Shown here: positions 1 to 5,794 of the stretch, piece after piece | How positions within the stretch are numbered: position 1 is the first letter of the stretch | Layout of the letters: every line of letters begins with the position of its first letter | NCBI GenBank assembly: GCA_034409055.1 | Contig: DAOUMU010000290.1 | Coordinates: 1 to 5,832 of the forward strand | Source: DAOUMU01 sp034409055 | GTDB taxonomy: Bacteria > Chloroflexota > Anaerolineae > 4572-78 > J111 | Length of the DNA stretch: 5,832 bases | Direction: 5' to 3' | Translations under genes and position numbers: made by a program | The notes under the pieces: model-generated | The model's input: the letters and a program-made list of their open reading frames with translations, nothing else | What the model was told of the DNA's origin: nothing | Database searches by the model: none

Positions 1-41
1 GGCTTCAGCCGGTCCAAACGGGGCCACGACCGGCTGAAGCC
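1..41. repeat. Perfect 13-bp inverted repeat (hairpin), left edge truncated by window
   Basis: GGCTTCAGCCGGT at 1-13 is the exact reverse complement of ACCGGCTGAAGCC at 29-41, with a 15-nt loop rich in G and C. The right arm continues with TCGAC, so the stem may extend to the left beyond base 1. No T-run follows on the plus strand, so it does not look like an intrinsic terminator for plus-strand transcripts. It resembles the dispersed palindromic elements of the REP type found between bacterial genes, but a second full copy is not present in this window. A weak echo (GGCTGAACC) lies at 52-60. Confidence 0.75.
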
Positions 42-111
42 TCGACTCCAAAGGCTGAACCAGTTGCTAAATCATAACTCGCCCCAAAACTGAAACGCAC
101 CCTTGCCGGAC

Positions 112-140
112 TCGACCTTATGCCTGACCCATGATAGAAT
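112..140 (+). promoter_or_regulatory. Candidate sigma-70 promoter with extended -10, upstream of the 217 gene
   Basis: TCGACC at 112-117 matches the -35 consensus TTGACA at four of six positions. TAGAAT at 135-140 matches the -10 consensus at five of six, and the spacer is exactly 17 nt. TG at 132-133 gives the extended -10 form (TGnTAGAAT). Transcription would start near 147 and leave a leader of about 70 nt. It would serve the small gene at 217 and the decarboxylase gene behind it. This is inferred from motif match only. Confidence 0.45.
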
Positions 141-202
141 TTAGTTTCAGAATGTTAGATATGCACAAGCATCCTGACTTACAGCAATTAGTTGACCTCA
201 CC

Positions 203-210
203 AGGGGAGG
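203..210 (+). promoter_or_regulatory. Strong Shine-Dalgarno site deciding the GTG start at 217
   Basis: AGGGGAGG lies 6 nt before a GTG codon at 217-219. The purine run contains the GGAGG core, and the spacing is close to ideal. This supports GTG 217 as the start codon. Confidence 0.8.
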
Positions 211-216
211 AAACAC

Positions 217-648
217 GTGAGCGACGAATGGCTAGAGCAGTTACACCAACTACACGAAGCCGATAAGGCCAAACGTCAAACCGAAATTGAACAAAAGCAG
301 CCGGAGGTCGAGCCGGACGAGGCCAGTAACCTTTTGCGTGAAAGCAAAGCCCATGAACTGCTACGCCAGGTGCAAAAAGTGTTATTAGGTGGGGAAGGGG
401 TGTTAGACATTTTCGATAGAGCCGGTGACTATGACCGGGTCATCAGCCTGGTCTGGCAGGGACCAATTTCTGAAGCGCGCAAACCCGACCCGGATGATCC
501 AGAAGCATACAGCTACATTTTAGTTGGCGTACGGCAGGGCAAGTTGTGGGTCAACGGCAAACGGCTATTCTCAACCACACCGGAAGCACTCAAAACGGCT
601 CTATTGCGAGCCAGCAAAAAGCCCGGGCGTGAAAAGCGGAACAAGTAG
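217..648 (+). CDS. Uncharacterised 143-residue protein with charged N-terminal helix
   Basis: I do not recognise this family. The GTG start is supported by a strong ribosome binding site. Residues 1-35 are highly charged and rich in Glu, Gln, Lys and His, and probably form a helix or coiled coil that is partly disordered. Residues 36-62 (SNLLRESKAHELLRQVQKVL) are a second amphipathic helix. Residues 63-120 look like a small alpha/beta fold ending in hydrophobic strands (YSYILVGV, KLWVNGKRLF). The last dozen residues are basic (KKPGREKRNK). There is no signal peptide or membrane segment, so it is probably cytosolic. It ends 3 nt before the decarboxylase start, which implies a shared transcript and possible translational coupling. 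Its long unbroken frame, its start signal and this tight spacing support a real gene. No function is assigned. The basic tail could bind nucleic acid, but that is speculation. Confidence 0.8.
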   Translation: MSDEWLEQLHQLHEADKAKRQTEIEQKQPEVEPDEASNLLRESKAHELLRQVQKVLLGGEGVLDIFDRAGDYDRVISLVWQGPISEARKPDPDDPEAYSYILVGVRQGKLWVNGKRLFSTTPEALKTALLRASKKPGREKRNK

Positions 649-670
649 CAAGTGACAAATCACAAATCAC
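643..670. repeat. Heptanucleotide tandem repeat, four units, across a stop/start junction
   Basis: Reading in sevens gives AAGTAGC, AAGTGAC, AAATCAC, AAATCAC. The last two units are identical, and the others differ from their neighbour by two bases each. The array contains both the TAG stop of the upstream gene (646-648) and the GTG start of the decarboxylase (652-654). Short tandem heptanucleotide repeats of this type are known in filamentous cyanobacteria. Their presence in this lineage is an inference from this one example. Confidence 0.6.
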
Positions 671-1716
671 ATATCTCTCAGCATAGATCATCCAGCTCAA
701 CGGCTGAACAAACACAGCTTTGGCAGCAGGCTGCTCGTGAGCGTCGGGCCACAGCCCTGGCTCATCCCAACATTGCTTTCATTAAATATTGGGGCAATCA
801 GGATGATACCTTACGCTTACCGGCCAATTCTTCCCTATCCATGAATCTGGGCCGTTTGCAAACCGTCACCACCGTCACTTTTGAAAAAAACCTGACCGGT
901 GATCAGTTGATTATTAACAATGCCTCTATTTCAGGGCCAGCCCTGGAGCGGGTCACGGCTCATCTTGACCTGGTACGGCAGCAGGCAGGGTTAAAATTAC
1001 CAGCCCGGGTCGAATCGGACAATAATTTTCCGATCGGTTCGGGTATTGCCTCCTCGGCCTCAGCCTTTGCGGCGCTGAGTGTGGCCGGTGCGGCGGCAGC
1101 AGGACTGGCTTTGGATGAGACCGCCCTTTCCCGGCTGGCCCGGCGTGGTTCCGGCTCGGCCAGTCGCTCTGTGCCGACCGGTTATTGCCAGTGGGTAACC
1201 GGCAATGATGAGACATCGATTGCCACCAGCGTGGCCCCACCCGACCACTGGGATTTACGTGATCTGGTTATTATTGTCAGTCGGGAGCACAAGGCTGTCG
1301 GGTCGACCGGCGGACATCGCCTGGCTCAAACCAGCTCCTTGCAAGCAGCACGGATGACCGGGACAGAGGTACGGCTGGAAGCCTGCCGGGAGGCGCTCTT
1401 GGCGCGCGACCTGTCAAGAATGGGACCGGTGATCGAGGAGGATGCCGTTATCATGCACGCAGTCATCATGACCAGCCAGCCGCCCCTGTATTATTGGAAT
1501 CCGGCCACGATGGCCCTCATTCAGGCCAGCCAACAGTGGCGTGCCCAGGCCCTGCCAGTCTACTTTACTATCGACGCCGGACCTAATGTCCATCTTATTT
1601 GCGAAGCAGCCCATGCTGAAACCGTAGCAGCAGAAGTCCGTAAGATTCCCGGCGTTCAAGAGGTCTTATTAAGTGGTCCTGGTGGCCCAGCCAGGTTAAT
1701 TAGCCCAGTAGGGTGA
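652..1716 (+). CDS. mvaD: Diphosphomevalonate (or phosphomevalonate) decarboxylase, GHMP kinase superfamily
   Basis: This enzyme uses ATP to phosphorylate and decarboxylate (di)phosphomevalonate, giving isopentenyl diphosphate or isopentenyl phosphate in the cytosol. Family motifs are clear. HPNIAFIKYWG at 38-48 contains Lys45, equivalent to yeast Lys18. LPANSSLSM is at 56-64. The phosphate loop FPIGSGIASSASAFAAL is at 126-142. GSGSASRS at 166-173 contains Arg172, equivalent to yeast Arg158. FTIDAGPN at 305-312 contains the catalytic Asp308. A Gly-rich end (SGPGGPAR) closes the fold. The 354-residue length is slightly long because about 30 residues of low-complexity sequence precede the core. 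GTG 652 is the only standard in-frame start between the upstream TAG and the core; its ribosome binding site is poor (AGCGGA, 12 nt away). Yeast has Lys at the residue after YWG, but this protein has Asn49. Some Chloroflexota homologues act on the monophosphate, so the exact substrate is open. Confidence 0.93.
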   Translation: MTNHKSHISQHRSSSSTAEQTQLWQQAARERRATALAHPNIAFIKYWGNQDDTLRLPANSSLSMNLGRLQTVTTVTFEKNLTGDQLIINNASISGPALERVTAHLDLVRQQAGLKLPARVESDNNFPIGSGIASSASAFAALSVAGAAAAGLALDETALSRLARRGSGSASRSVPTGYCQWVTGNDETSIATSVAPPDHWDLRDLVIIVSREHKAVGSTGGHRLAQTSSLQAARMTGTEVRLEACREALLARDLSRMGPVIEEDAVIMHAVIMTSQPPLYYWNPATMALIQASQQWRAQALPVYFTIDAGPNVHLICEAAHAETVAAEVRKIPGVQEVLLSGPGGPARLISPVG

Positions 1717-1743
1717 ATAATTACCTTAAATCTCTAGCTCGTT

Positions 1744-1772
1744 TTGGCAAGAGTGCCTGGGGTGGGTATAAT
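1744..1772 (+). promoter_or_regulatory. Near-consensus sigma-70 promoter for the rseP operon
   Basis: TTGGCA at 1744-1749 matches the -35 consensus at five of six positions. TATAAT at 1767-1772 is a perfect -10, and the spacer is exactly 17 nt. Transcription should begin near 1779-1780, leaving a leader of about 35-40 nt before the rseP start. It lies in the 97-nt gap behind the decarboxylase gene. It indicates that rseP and the genes behind it can be transcribed separately from that gene. It is the strongest promoter match in the window. Confidence 0.8.
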
Positions 1773-1790
1773 GACCACTAGATTTTTATA

Positions 1791-1802
1791 GGGAAGCTTC
1801 CC
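1791..1802. promoter_or_regulatory. Perfect 12-bp palindrome in the rseP leader, candidate operator
   Basis: GGGAAGCTTCCC is a perfect palindrome about 11 nt downstream of the predicted transcription start and just before the ribosome binding site. A dimeric repressor bound here would block the promoter. As RNA, with no spare loop, it would form only a short hairpin of about four base pairs. Function is inferred from position and symmetry. Confidence 0.35.
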
Positions 1803-1803
1803 G

Positions 1804-1808
1804 AAAGG
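1804..1808 (+). promoter_or_regulatory. Ribosome binding site that leaves two possible rseP starts
   Basis: AAAGG ends 5 nt before TTG 1814 and 11 nt before GTG 1820, both in the rseP frame. The first has the better spacing and the second the commoner start codon. The choice changes the protein by two residues only. Confidence 0.5.
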
Positions 1809-1813
1809 TATCA

Positions 1814-3217
1814 TTGGTTGTGACAATCATTGCATTTCTGCTGATTTTAAGCCTCTTGGTTTTTGTCCATGAATTGGGACACTTTATCGTCGCCAAGCGG
1901 TCAGGTATTACCGTGGAAGAATTTGCCATTGGTTTTCCGCCACGGGCCCTCAAACTGTGGCAGGAGGAAGGTCTTATCACCTTGGATGGCCACGAGTTTG
2001 TGATCGACCGTAAAGTGAATGTGCCCCGGACGATTCAAGCGGGGGTTCGGGTTTATGCCAAAACTACCATCGATGAGAAAGGACGTCCTGTTGTTACCAA
2101 GCTGGAGTTGATCGAACCGGCCGAGAAAGAAAAAAAGTCAGAACAACAAGCAAACAGACCAAAATGGCTCAAACTGTCCAAGCCCAATCTTACGGCCAAA
2201 TCAGCCGCTACTGAAGGGTTACCTGTGGTCACTGTTGAAGCCTTAACCAGACCGACCGAGTACTCCTTAAACTGGATTCCCTTTGGAGGCTATGTCCGCA
2301 TGGTTGGCGAAGAAGACCCCAGCGCACCGGGTAGCTTTGCCAGCAAAAGCAAACGGGTCCGTTTTGCCGTATTGATTGCCGGCTCGCTGATGAATCTGAT
2401 CACGGCCATTGTCTTTTTTACCCTGACCTCTATGTCGGGTGTACCGGAACCGATTACCGGCATCAATGCCGCCGGCGAAGAAATGCCTATGGCCAAAACG
2501 ATTATCACCGAAGTTGTGCCTGACACACCGGCAGCCAAAGCGGGGCTGCAAGTCGATGACATTGTTCTGGGCGCAGAAGGGCTTGAGTTTAAGTATGTGG
2601 GAGATTTGGTCCATTATGTGCAACAGCACCAGGGCCAGGAAATTAATCTACGCCTGCAACGAGATGGCCGGATTGTGACAGCCTCACTGGTGCCACGACT
2701 TAATCCCCCCGAAAATGAGGGCGCAATGGGCGTTCGCATCGACTATGTCGATATTGAGACCAAAGTTATTTACTATCCTCTTCATCGGGCCCTCATCACC
2801 GGCGTTTCACAAACTACCCAATACGTGGCCTTAACTTTTTACGTGCCGATAGCCATTCTCAGGGATATTATCCCGGCCGAAGCGGCCCGTCCCACCGGTC
2901 CGGTCGGTATTTATCAACAAACTGCCTCAGCGGTTGATGCGGCGGTCTCCTTTAATTGGTGGTTCCCGGTCTTCTCGATCATAGCGATCATCAGTACAGC
3001 TCTGGCTGTTACCAACCTGCTGCCTCTGCCGGCTCTGGATGGTGGACGTATTTTGTTCATCATCATTGAGGCTATTCGGGGCAAACGAGTAGCCCCGGAA
3101 AAAGAAGGAGCCATCCATTTTATTGGGCTGGCTCTACTGGTCACGCTTATGTTGGTGATCAGCTACTACGATATTAGGGATCCTATTCCGGCCATAGATT
3201 GGGCCAGTTTATTCTAA
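1814..3217 (+). CDS. rseP: Site-2 intramembrane zinc metalloprotease, RseP type (peptidase family M50)
   Basis: It is an inner-membrane protease that cuts transmembrane segments of anti-sigma factors and other single-pass proteins after a first periplasmic cleavage. HELGH at 19-23 inside the first membrane helix supplies the two zinc-binding His and the catalytic Glu. NLLPLPALDGGR at 401-412 carries the third zinc ligand, Asp409. Other family marks are FAIGFPPR at 37-44, WIPFGGYVRMVGEEDP at 154-169, AGSLMNL at 189-195 and GPVGIYQ at 362-368. Membrane helices lie near 3-18, 184-207, 383-403 and 434-451. One PDZ domain spans about 227-297 (PDTPAAKAGLQVDDIV at 236-251). At 467 residues it is longer than usual. 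The excess is a hydrophilic insert of about 100 residues (about 50-148), Lys-rich at 103-123, where other family members pass almost directly to the next strand. The start is TTG 1814, or GTG 1820 two codons later. Confidence 0.95.
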   Translation: MVVTIIAFLLILSLLVFVHELGHFIVAKRSGITVEEFAIGFPPRALKLWQEEGLITLDGHEFVIDRKVNVPRTIQAGVRVYAKTTIDEKGRPVVTKLELIEPAEKEKKSEQQANRPKWLKLSKPNLTAKSAATEGLPVVTVEALTRPTEYSLNWIPFGGYVRMVGEEDPSAPGSFASKSKRVRFAVLIAGSLMNLITAIVFFTLTSMSGVPEPITGINAAGEEMPMAKTIITEVVPDTPAAKAGLQVDDIVLGAEGLEFKYVGDLVHYVQQHQGQEINLRLQRDGRIVTASLVPRLNPPENEGAMGVRIDYVDIETKVIYYPLHRALITGVSQTTQYVALTFYVPIAILRDIIPAEAARPTGPVGIYQQTASAVDAAVSFNWWFPVFSIIAIISTALAVTNLLPLPALDGGRILFIIIEAIRGKRVAPEKEGAIHFIGLALLVTLMLVISYYDIRDPIPAIDWASLF

Positions 3218-3246
3218 TAACCATATTATCCGTGACAATTATTGAG

Positions 3247-4254
3247 ATGAGCAAAGCCTTCCAAGATGCATTAAACCAAATCGCTACAGACAAAAAGCTT
3301 CATACTGCCAGTCTATACATCCTGTCAAAGATGGACCAGGAAGCCCTGGAAATCTTTCAAAACATCTGGCCGACGATACTATGCCAACGCCGGCGGGATA
3401 TTATGCGCGAACTGGTCGAGATCAGCGAGGTCAACTTTGAGGTCTATTTTGACCCTGTCTTTCTGCTGGGACTGGCTGACGAGGACGCCGAAGTACGCAC
3501 CTCAGCCATTAACGGCTTGTGGGAGCATGAGAGCCCTGCTTTGATTGCCCCCCTGGTCCACTTATTACGAACCGATCAAGAGGCCATCGTTCGGGCCGCA
3601 GCAGCCACTGCCCTGGGCAAATTCATATATTTGCGAGAATTGGAAAAAATTGATCAGCACCGGGCCCTTCTGGCCGAAGAAGCCCTGCTGGAAACCATTT
3701 ATCGGCCAGAGCGAGAGTTCGAGGTACGGCGGCGGGCCATTGAAGCCATTGCCTACTCGGGCGAGCCAAACGTAACTCAGATCATCGAAAATGCCTACTA
3801 TGACGAAGATGAAAAAATGCGGGCCAGTGCCATTTTCGCTATGGGGCGCAATGCTGATATAAGGTGGCGGTCTTGGGTGATCCCCGAGTTGGATAACTCC
3901 AGCAGCGAAATTCGCTTTGAAGCGGCTCGGGCTTGCGGTGAGTTGGAAGCCGCCGAGGCTGTGCCAAAGTTGATTAATCTTGTCGAGCGAGATCTCGACC
4001 TGGAAGTACAAGAGATGGCCATTTGGGCCCTGGGACACATTGGTGGTCCTGCTGCCCGTGAAGCCCTGGAATTTTATCTCAACAGTGAAGTCGAAACCCT
4101 GGCCCTGGCCGCCGAGGAAGCTTTGGACGAGTTGAACCTTTTTGATGGCTCTTTTGAGCTATTCGACTTCGGCCTGCCTGATCTTGACGATGACGACTTC
4201 GAAGAGCTTTTTGAGTTTGATGACCCAAATGGGCTAGACATCTATTATAATTAG
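3247..4254 (+). CDS. HEAT-repeat protein with acidic, Phe-rich C-terminal tail
   Basis: The protein is a solenoid of paired helices, a fold used for protein-protein contacts. I see at least five HEAT units marked by an acidic turn followed by VRxxA-like helices: DEDAEVRTSAINGLW at 78-92, DQEAIVRAAAATALG at 110-124, then units with FEVRRRAIEAIAY, DEKMRASAIFAMGR, SEIRFEAARACGEL and DLEVQEMAIWALGHIG. The last 37 residues (299-335) have 14 acidic residues, seven Phe and no basic residue, and include DLDDDDFEELFEF. There is no signal peptide or membrane segment. I chose ATG 3247 (MSKAFQDAL, 335 residues). GTG 3232 and TTG 3199 are in frame upstream, but the second would overlap rseP, and none has a good ribosome binding site. 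The gene starts 29 nt after rseP and probably shares its transcript. A specific role is unknown; a regulator or scaffold is an inference. Confidence 0.88.
   Translation: MSKAFQDALNQIATDKKLHTASLYILSKMDQEALEIFQNIWPTILCQRRRDIMRELVEISEVNFEVYFDPVFLLGLADEDAEVRTSAINGLWEHESPALIAPLVHLLRTDQEAIVRAAAATALGKFIYLRELEKIDQHRALLAEEALLETIYRPEREFEVRRRAIEAIAYSGEPNVTQIIENAYYDEDEKMRASAIFAMGRNADIRWRSWVIPELDNSSSEIRFEAARACGELEAAEAVPKLINLVERDLDLEVQEMAIWALGHIGGPAAREALEFYLNSEVETLALAAEEALDELNLFDGSFELFDFGLPDLDDDDFEELFEFDDPNGLDIYYN
4246..4251 (+). promoter_or_regulatory. Isolated perfect -10 box upstream of the transporter gene
   Basis: TATAAT at 4246-4251 sits in the last codons of the HEAT gene, 49 nt before the transporter start. 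No good -35 lies at the right distance; the nearest TTGATG (4217-4222) is 23 nt away. It may give weak internal transcription of the transporter, or be chance from the codons for Tyr-Tyr-Asn. Confidence 0.25.
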
Positions 4255-4300
4255 TCCCCTCCCTAACCCCAATAATCCTGCCAAAACCCAGAGCCCCTAT

Positions 4301-5209
4301 ATGCTACAAATCATCAACATTATCCTGACAACGATTGCCCCGATTATTCTGATAGCCGGCCTGGGGGCCCTCCTCGATAAAACCAAAGCCATTGAGACCG
4401 GCAGCATATCCCGGATTGTCATCTATTTGACCAGTCCGGCCCTGGCCTTTTATGGTATCGCCAACTCATCGATTACAGGGGATGAGTTTGGCCAATTAAT
4501 TCTTTTTTCAATTTTGTTTAGCGGCGCGATTACGGTATTGGCCTGGCTCATCAGCGTCTGGTTAAAGATGGACCGGCTTACTGGCAGCGCCTTTGTCCTC
4601 TCCGCTTCATTAATCAATGGGGCTAACTACGGTATTCCCCTCAACGAGTTTGCTTTTGGTCAGCCCGGTCTGGAACGAGCCATTGTCATCGGCATACTGG
4701 GCGGTCTTTACGCGAACACCGTAGGCATTTTTCTGGCCTCCTGGGGCAAAGCTTCAATCGGTCAAGCATTAAAAAATGTGGTCAGTGTCCCTCTGCCTTA
4801 TGCCGCCATTTTGGGGTTGCTTGTCAATCTGGGGCAAGTGTCCATCCCCAATCCCATCATGCGGCTGACCAATATTCTGGCCAATGCCGCCGTTCCGCTC
4901 ATGTTAATCGTGCTGGGTATTCAGATTTCGCGGGCTTCGCTGCAGGGACAATGGAGGGTCATGCTCGGCGCTTCGTCGATACGCCTGTTTGGCGGCGCAG
5001 TTGTGGGGGTCCTCCTGGCTCTTCTGCTGGGATTGGAAGGTATTACCCGCCAGGTAGGCATTGTACAGGCCGCTATGCCCACGGCGGTTATCTCCGCCGT
5101 TCTGGCCACCCAATTTAACAGCGACGCCAAGCTGGTCAGCAGCATTATCCTGCTTTCGACCCTCCTCTCCTTGCTAACCATACCGTTTGTCATTTTGTAC
5201 GTTAGATAG
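4301..5209 (+). CDS. AEC (auxin efflux carrier) family transporter, substrate unknown
   Basis: It is an integral membrane protein of 302 residues, the normal length for bacterial AEC proteins, with about ten hydrophobic helices (approximately 3-24, 37-56, 65-89, 95-117, 126-147, 162-180, 190-210, 222-245, 250-272, 278-301). Typical family marks are GANYGIPLNEFAFG at 107-120 in the helix 4 region, AAVPLMLIVLGIQIS at 196-210, and AAMPTAVISAVLATQF at 257-272 with Pro260 in the crossover region of the second half. Family members move organic anions such as malate, malonate or auxin-like compounds, using the membrane gradient; nothing here narrows the substrate. ATG 4301 is the first good start, though no Shine-Dalgarno sequence precedes it (the 46-nt gap is C-rich). 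The gene may be read from the rseP transcript. Its last 8 nt overlap the end of the minus-strand gene. Confidence 0.92.
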   Translation: MLQIINIILTTIAPIILIAGLGALLDKTKAIETGSISRIVIYLTSPALAFYGIANSSITGDEFGQLILFSILFSGAITVLAWLISVWLKMDRLTGSAFVLSASLINGANYGIPLNEFAFGQPGLERAIVIGILGGLYANTVGIFLASWGKASIGQALKNVVSVPLPYAAILGLLVNLGQVSIPNPIMRLTNILANAAVPLMLIVLGIQISRASLQGQWRVMLGASSIRLFGGAVVGVLLALLLGLEGITRQVGIVQAAMPTAVISAVLATQFNSDAKLVSSIILLSTLLSLLTIPFVILYVR

Positions 5210-5753
5210 GGCGCAATGCCGGTATCTTAGCCATCACGAAGGCCGCCACCAGGGCCGCCTCGTGCGGATAACAGCCAACAAAGTAGGTGGCGAAATCTTC
5301 GCCCTTGCGCTGCACAGCGACCCCATTGGTAAAAGCCTGCACACCCACCAGCTTCCGATCCAGACGAATAAAGGTAAAGGTGTCACTGGGAAAAACAAGG
5401 CGGGAGCTGGTACCAAAAAGATTGCCCTTATCTTGCCAAGCCATCCCCAAGCGGGGAACCGTCTGAGTCGGTTGGTAATGGCCGCCGTTGGCAATCGGTG
5501 GCCCATGCCCCCGGCTTAAACCATTGACCTGTAAATAAGTGGTTTCGTTTAATTGCTCCAAAATAATCTCTGCCAGAACGGTTTTTACCGGACGGATCAC
5601 CTCCAACGAGCCACTGGCAATGGCCGCCAATTGTTGGTCGGTATAAATATTGCCGATCACAATCTTGAGCGGGTCGGGCGCAAGGGCAATACGCTTCAGT
5701 CCTTGACTAGGGTGTTGAATCTGAAAGAATTTGTTCAAAAAAAGTTCCTGCAT
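5202..5753 (-). CDS. Uncharacterised 183-residue protein, convergent with the transporter gene
   Basis: I do not recognise this family. The frame is open for 183 codons on the minus strand, fills the space between the transporter stop and the divergent gene at 5795, and ends in TAA. Its codon usage looks like that of the neighbouring genes. The predicted protein is soluble, with mixed strands and helices: LKIVIGNIYTDQQLAAIASG at 29-48, a helix at 55-70, a Gly/Pro-rich stretch GLSRGHGPPIANGGHY at 78-93, strands at 116-130 (SSRLVFPSDTFTFIR) and 133-147, then CYPHEAALVAAFV at 161-173. No signal peptide or catalytic motif stands out. ATG 5753 has no clear ribosome binding site; AGGA inside codons 2-3 would better serve TTG at codon 6, so the start is uncertain. 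Plus-strand frames opposite are shorter and broken, which favours this strand. Confidence 0.65.
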   Translation of the reverse strand: MQELFLNKFFQIQHPSQGLKRIALAPDPLKIVIGNIYTDQQLAAIASGSLEVIRPVKTVLAEIILEQLNETTYLQVNGLSRGHGPPIANGGHYQPTQTVPRLGMAWQDKGNLFGTSSRLVFPSDTFTFIRLDRKLVGVQAFTNGVAVQRKGEDFATYFVGCYPHEAALVAAFVMAKIPALRPI

Positions 5754-5758
5754 AAAAT
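5731..5758 (+). promoter_or_regulatory. Candidate promoter for the divergent gene at 5795
   Basis: TAAAAT at 5753-5758 matches the -10 consensus at five of six positions. TTGTTC at 5731-5736 is a weak -35 match, with a 16-nt spacer. Transcription would start near 5765, about 30 nt before the ATG, and the promoter would overlap the first codons of the minus-strand gene. Motif match only. Confidence 0.35.
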
Positions 5759-5785
5759 ATGTCGTTCATTACATTCAAGAAAAAA

Positions 5786-5790
5786 AGAGG
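5786..5790 (+). promoter_or_regulatory. Shine-Dalgarno site for the partial gene at 5795
   Basis: AGAGG in a purine-rich run (5779-5794) ends 4 nt before ATG 5795. It is the main support for a real start at that codon. Confidence 0.6.
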
Positions 5791-5794
5791 AAAG

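Noticed and set aside
1..41. Hairpin as an intrinsic terminator
   Set aside because: No run of T follows the stem on the plus strand; the sequence after it is CTCGACTCC-like and mixed.
953..1240. Minus-strand open frame of 95 codons inside the decarboxylase gene
   Set aside because: It lies wholly opposite conserved motifs of mvaD, is rich in Arg, Pro and His as shadow frames are, and shows no recognisable domain.
2267..2629. Minus-strand open frame of 120 codons inside rseP
   Set aside because: It lies opposite the conserved GGYVRMVGEEDP and PDZ region of rseP, and its composition is that of a shadow frame.
3199..3246. Upstream extension of the HEAT gene from TTG 3199
   Set aside because: It would overlap rseP by 19 nt, uses the rarest of the three start codons, and adds a short hydrophobic stretch (FILITILSVTII) that is mostly translated from the rseP tail and the gap; ATG 3247 gives a normal soluble start.
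3565..4038. Minus-strand open frame of 157 codons inside the HEAT-repeat gene
   Set aside because: It is long only because the repetitive plus-strand codons leave few minus-strand stops; the plus strand has clear HEAT motifs.
5187..5519. Plus-strand open frame of 110 codons after the transporter
   Set aside because: It begins inside the end of the transporter gene and is opposite the longer 183-codon minus-strand frame. It is rich in Lys, Gly and His without domain features.
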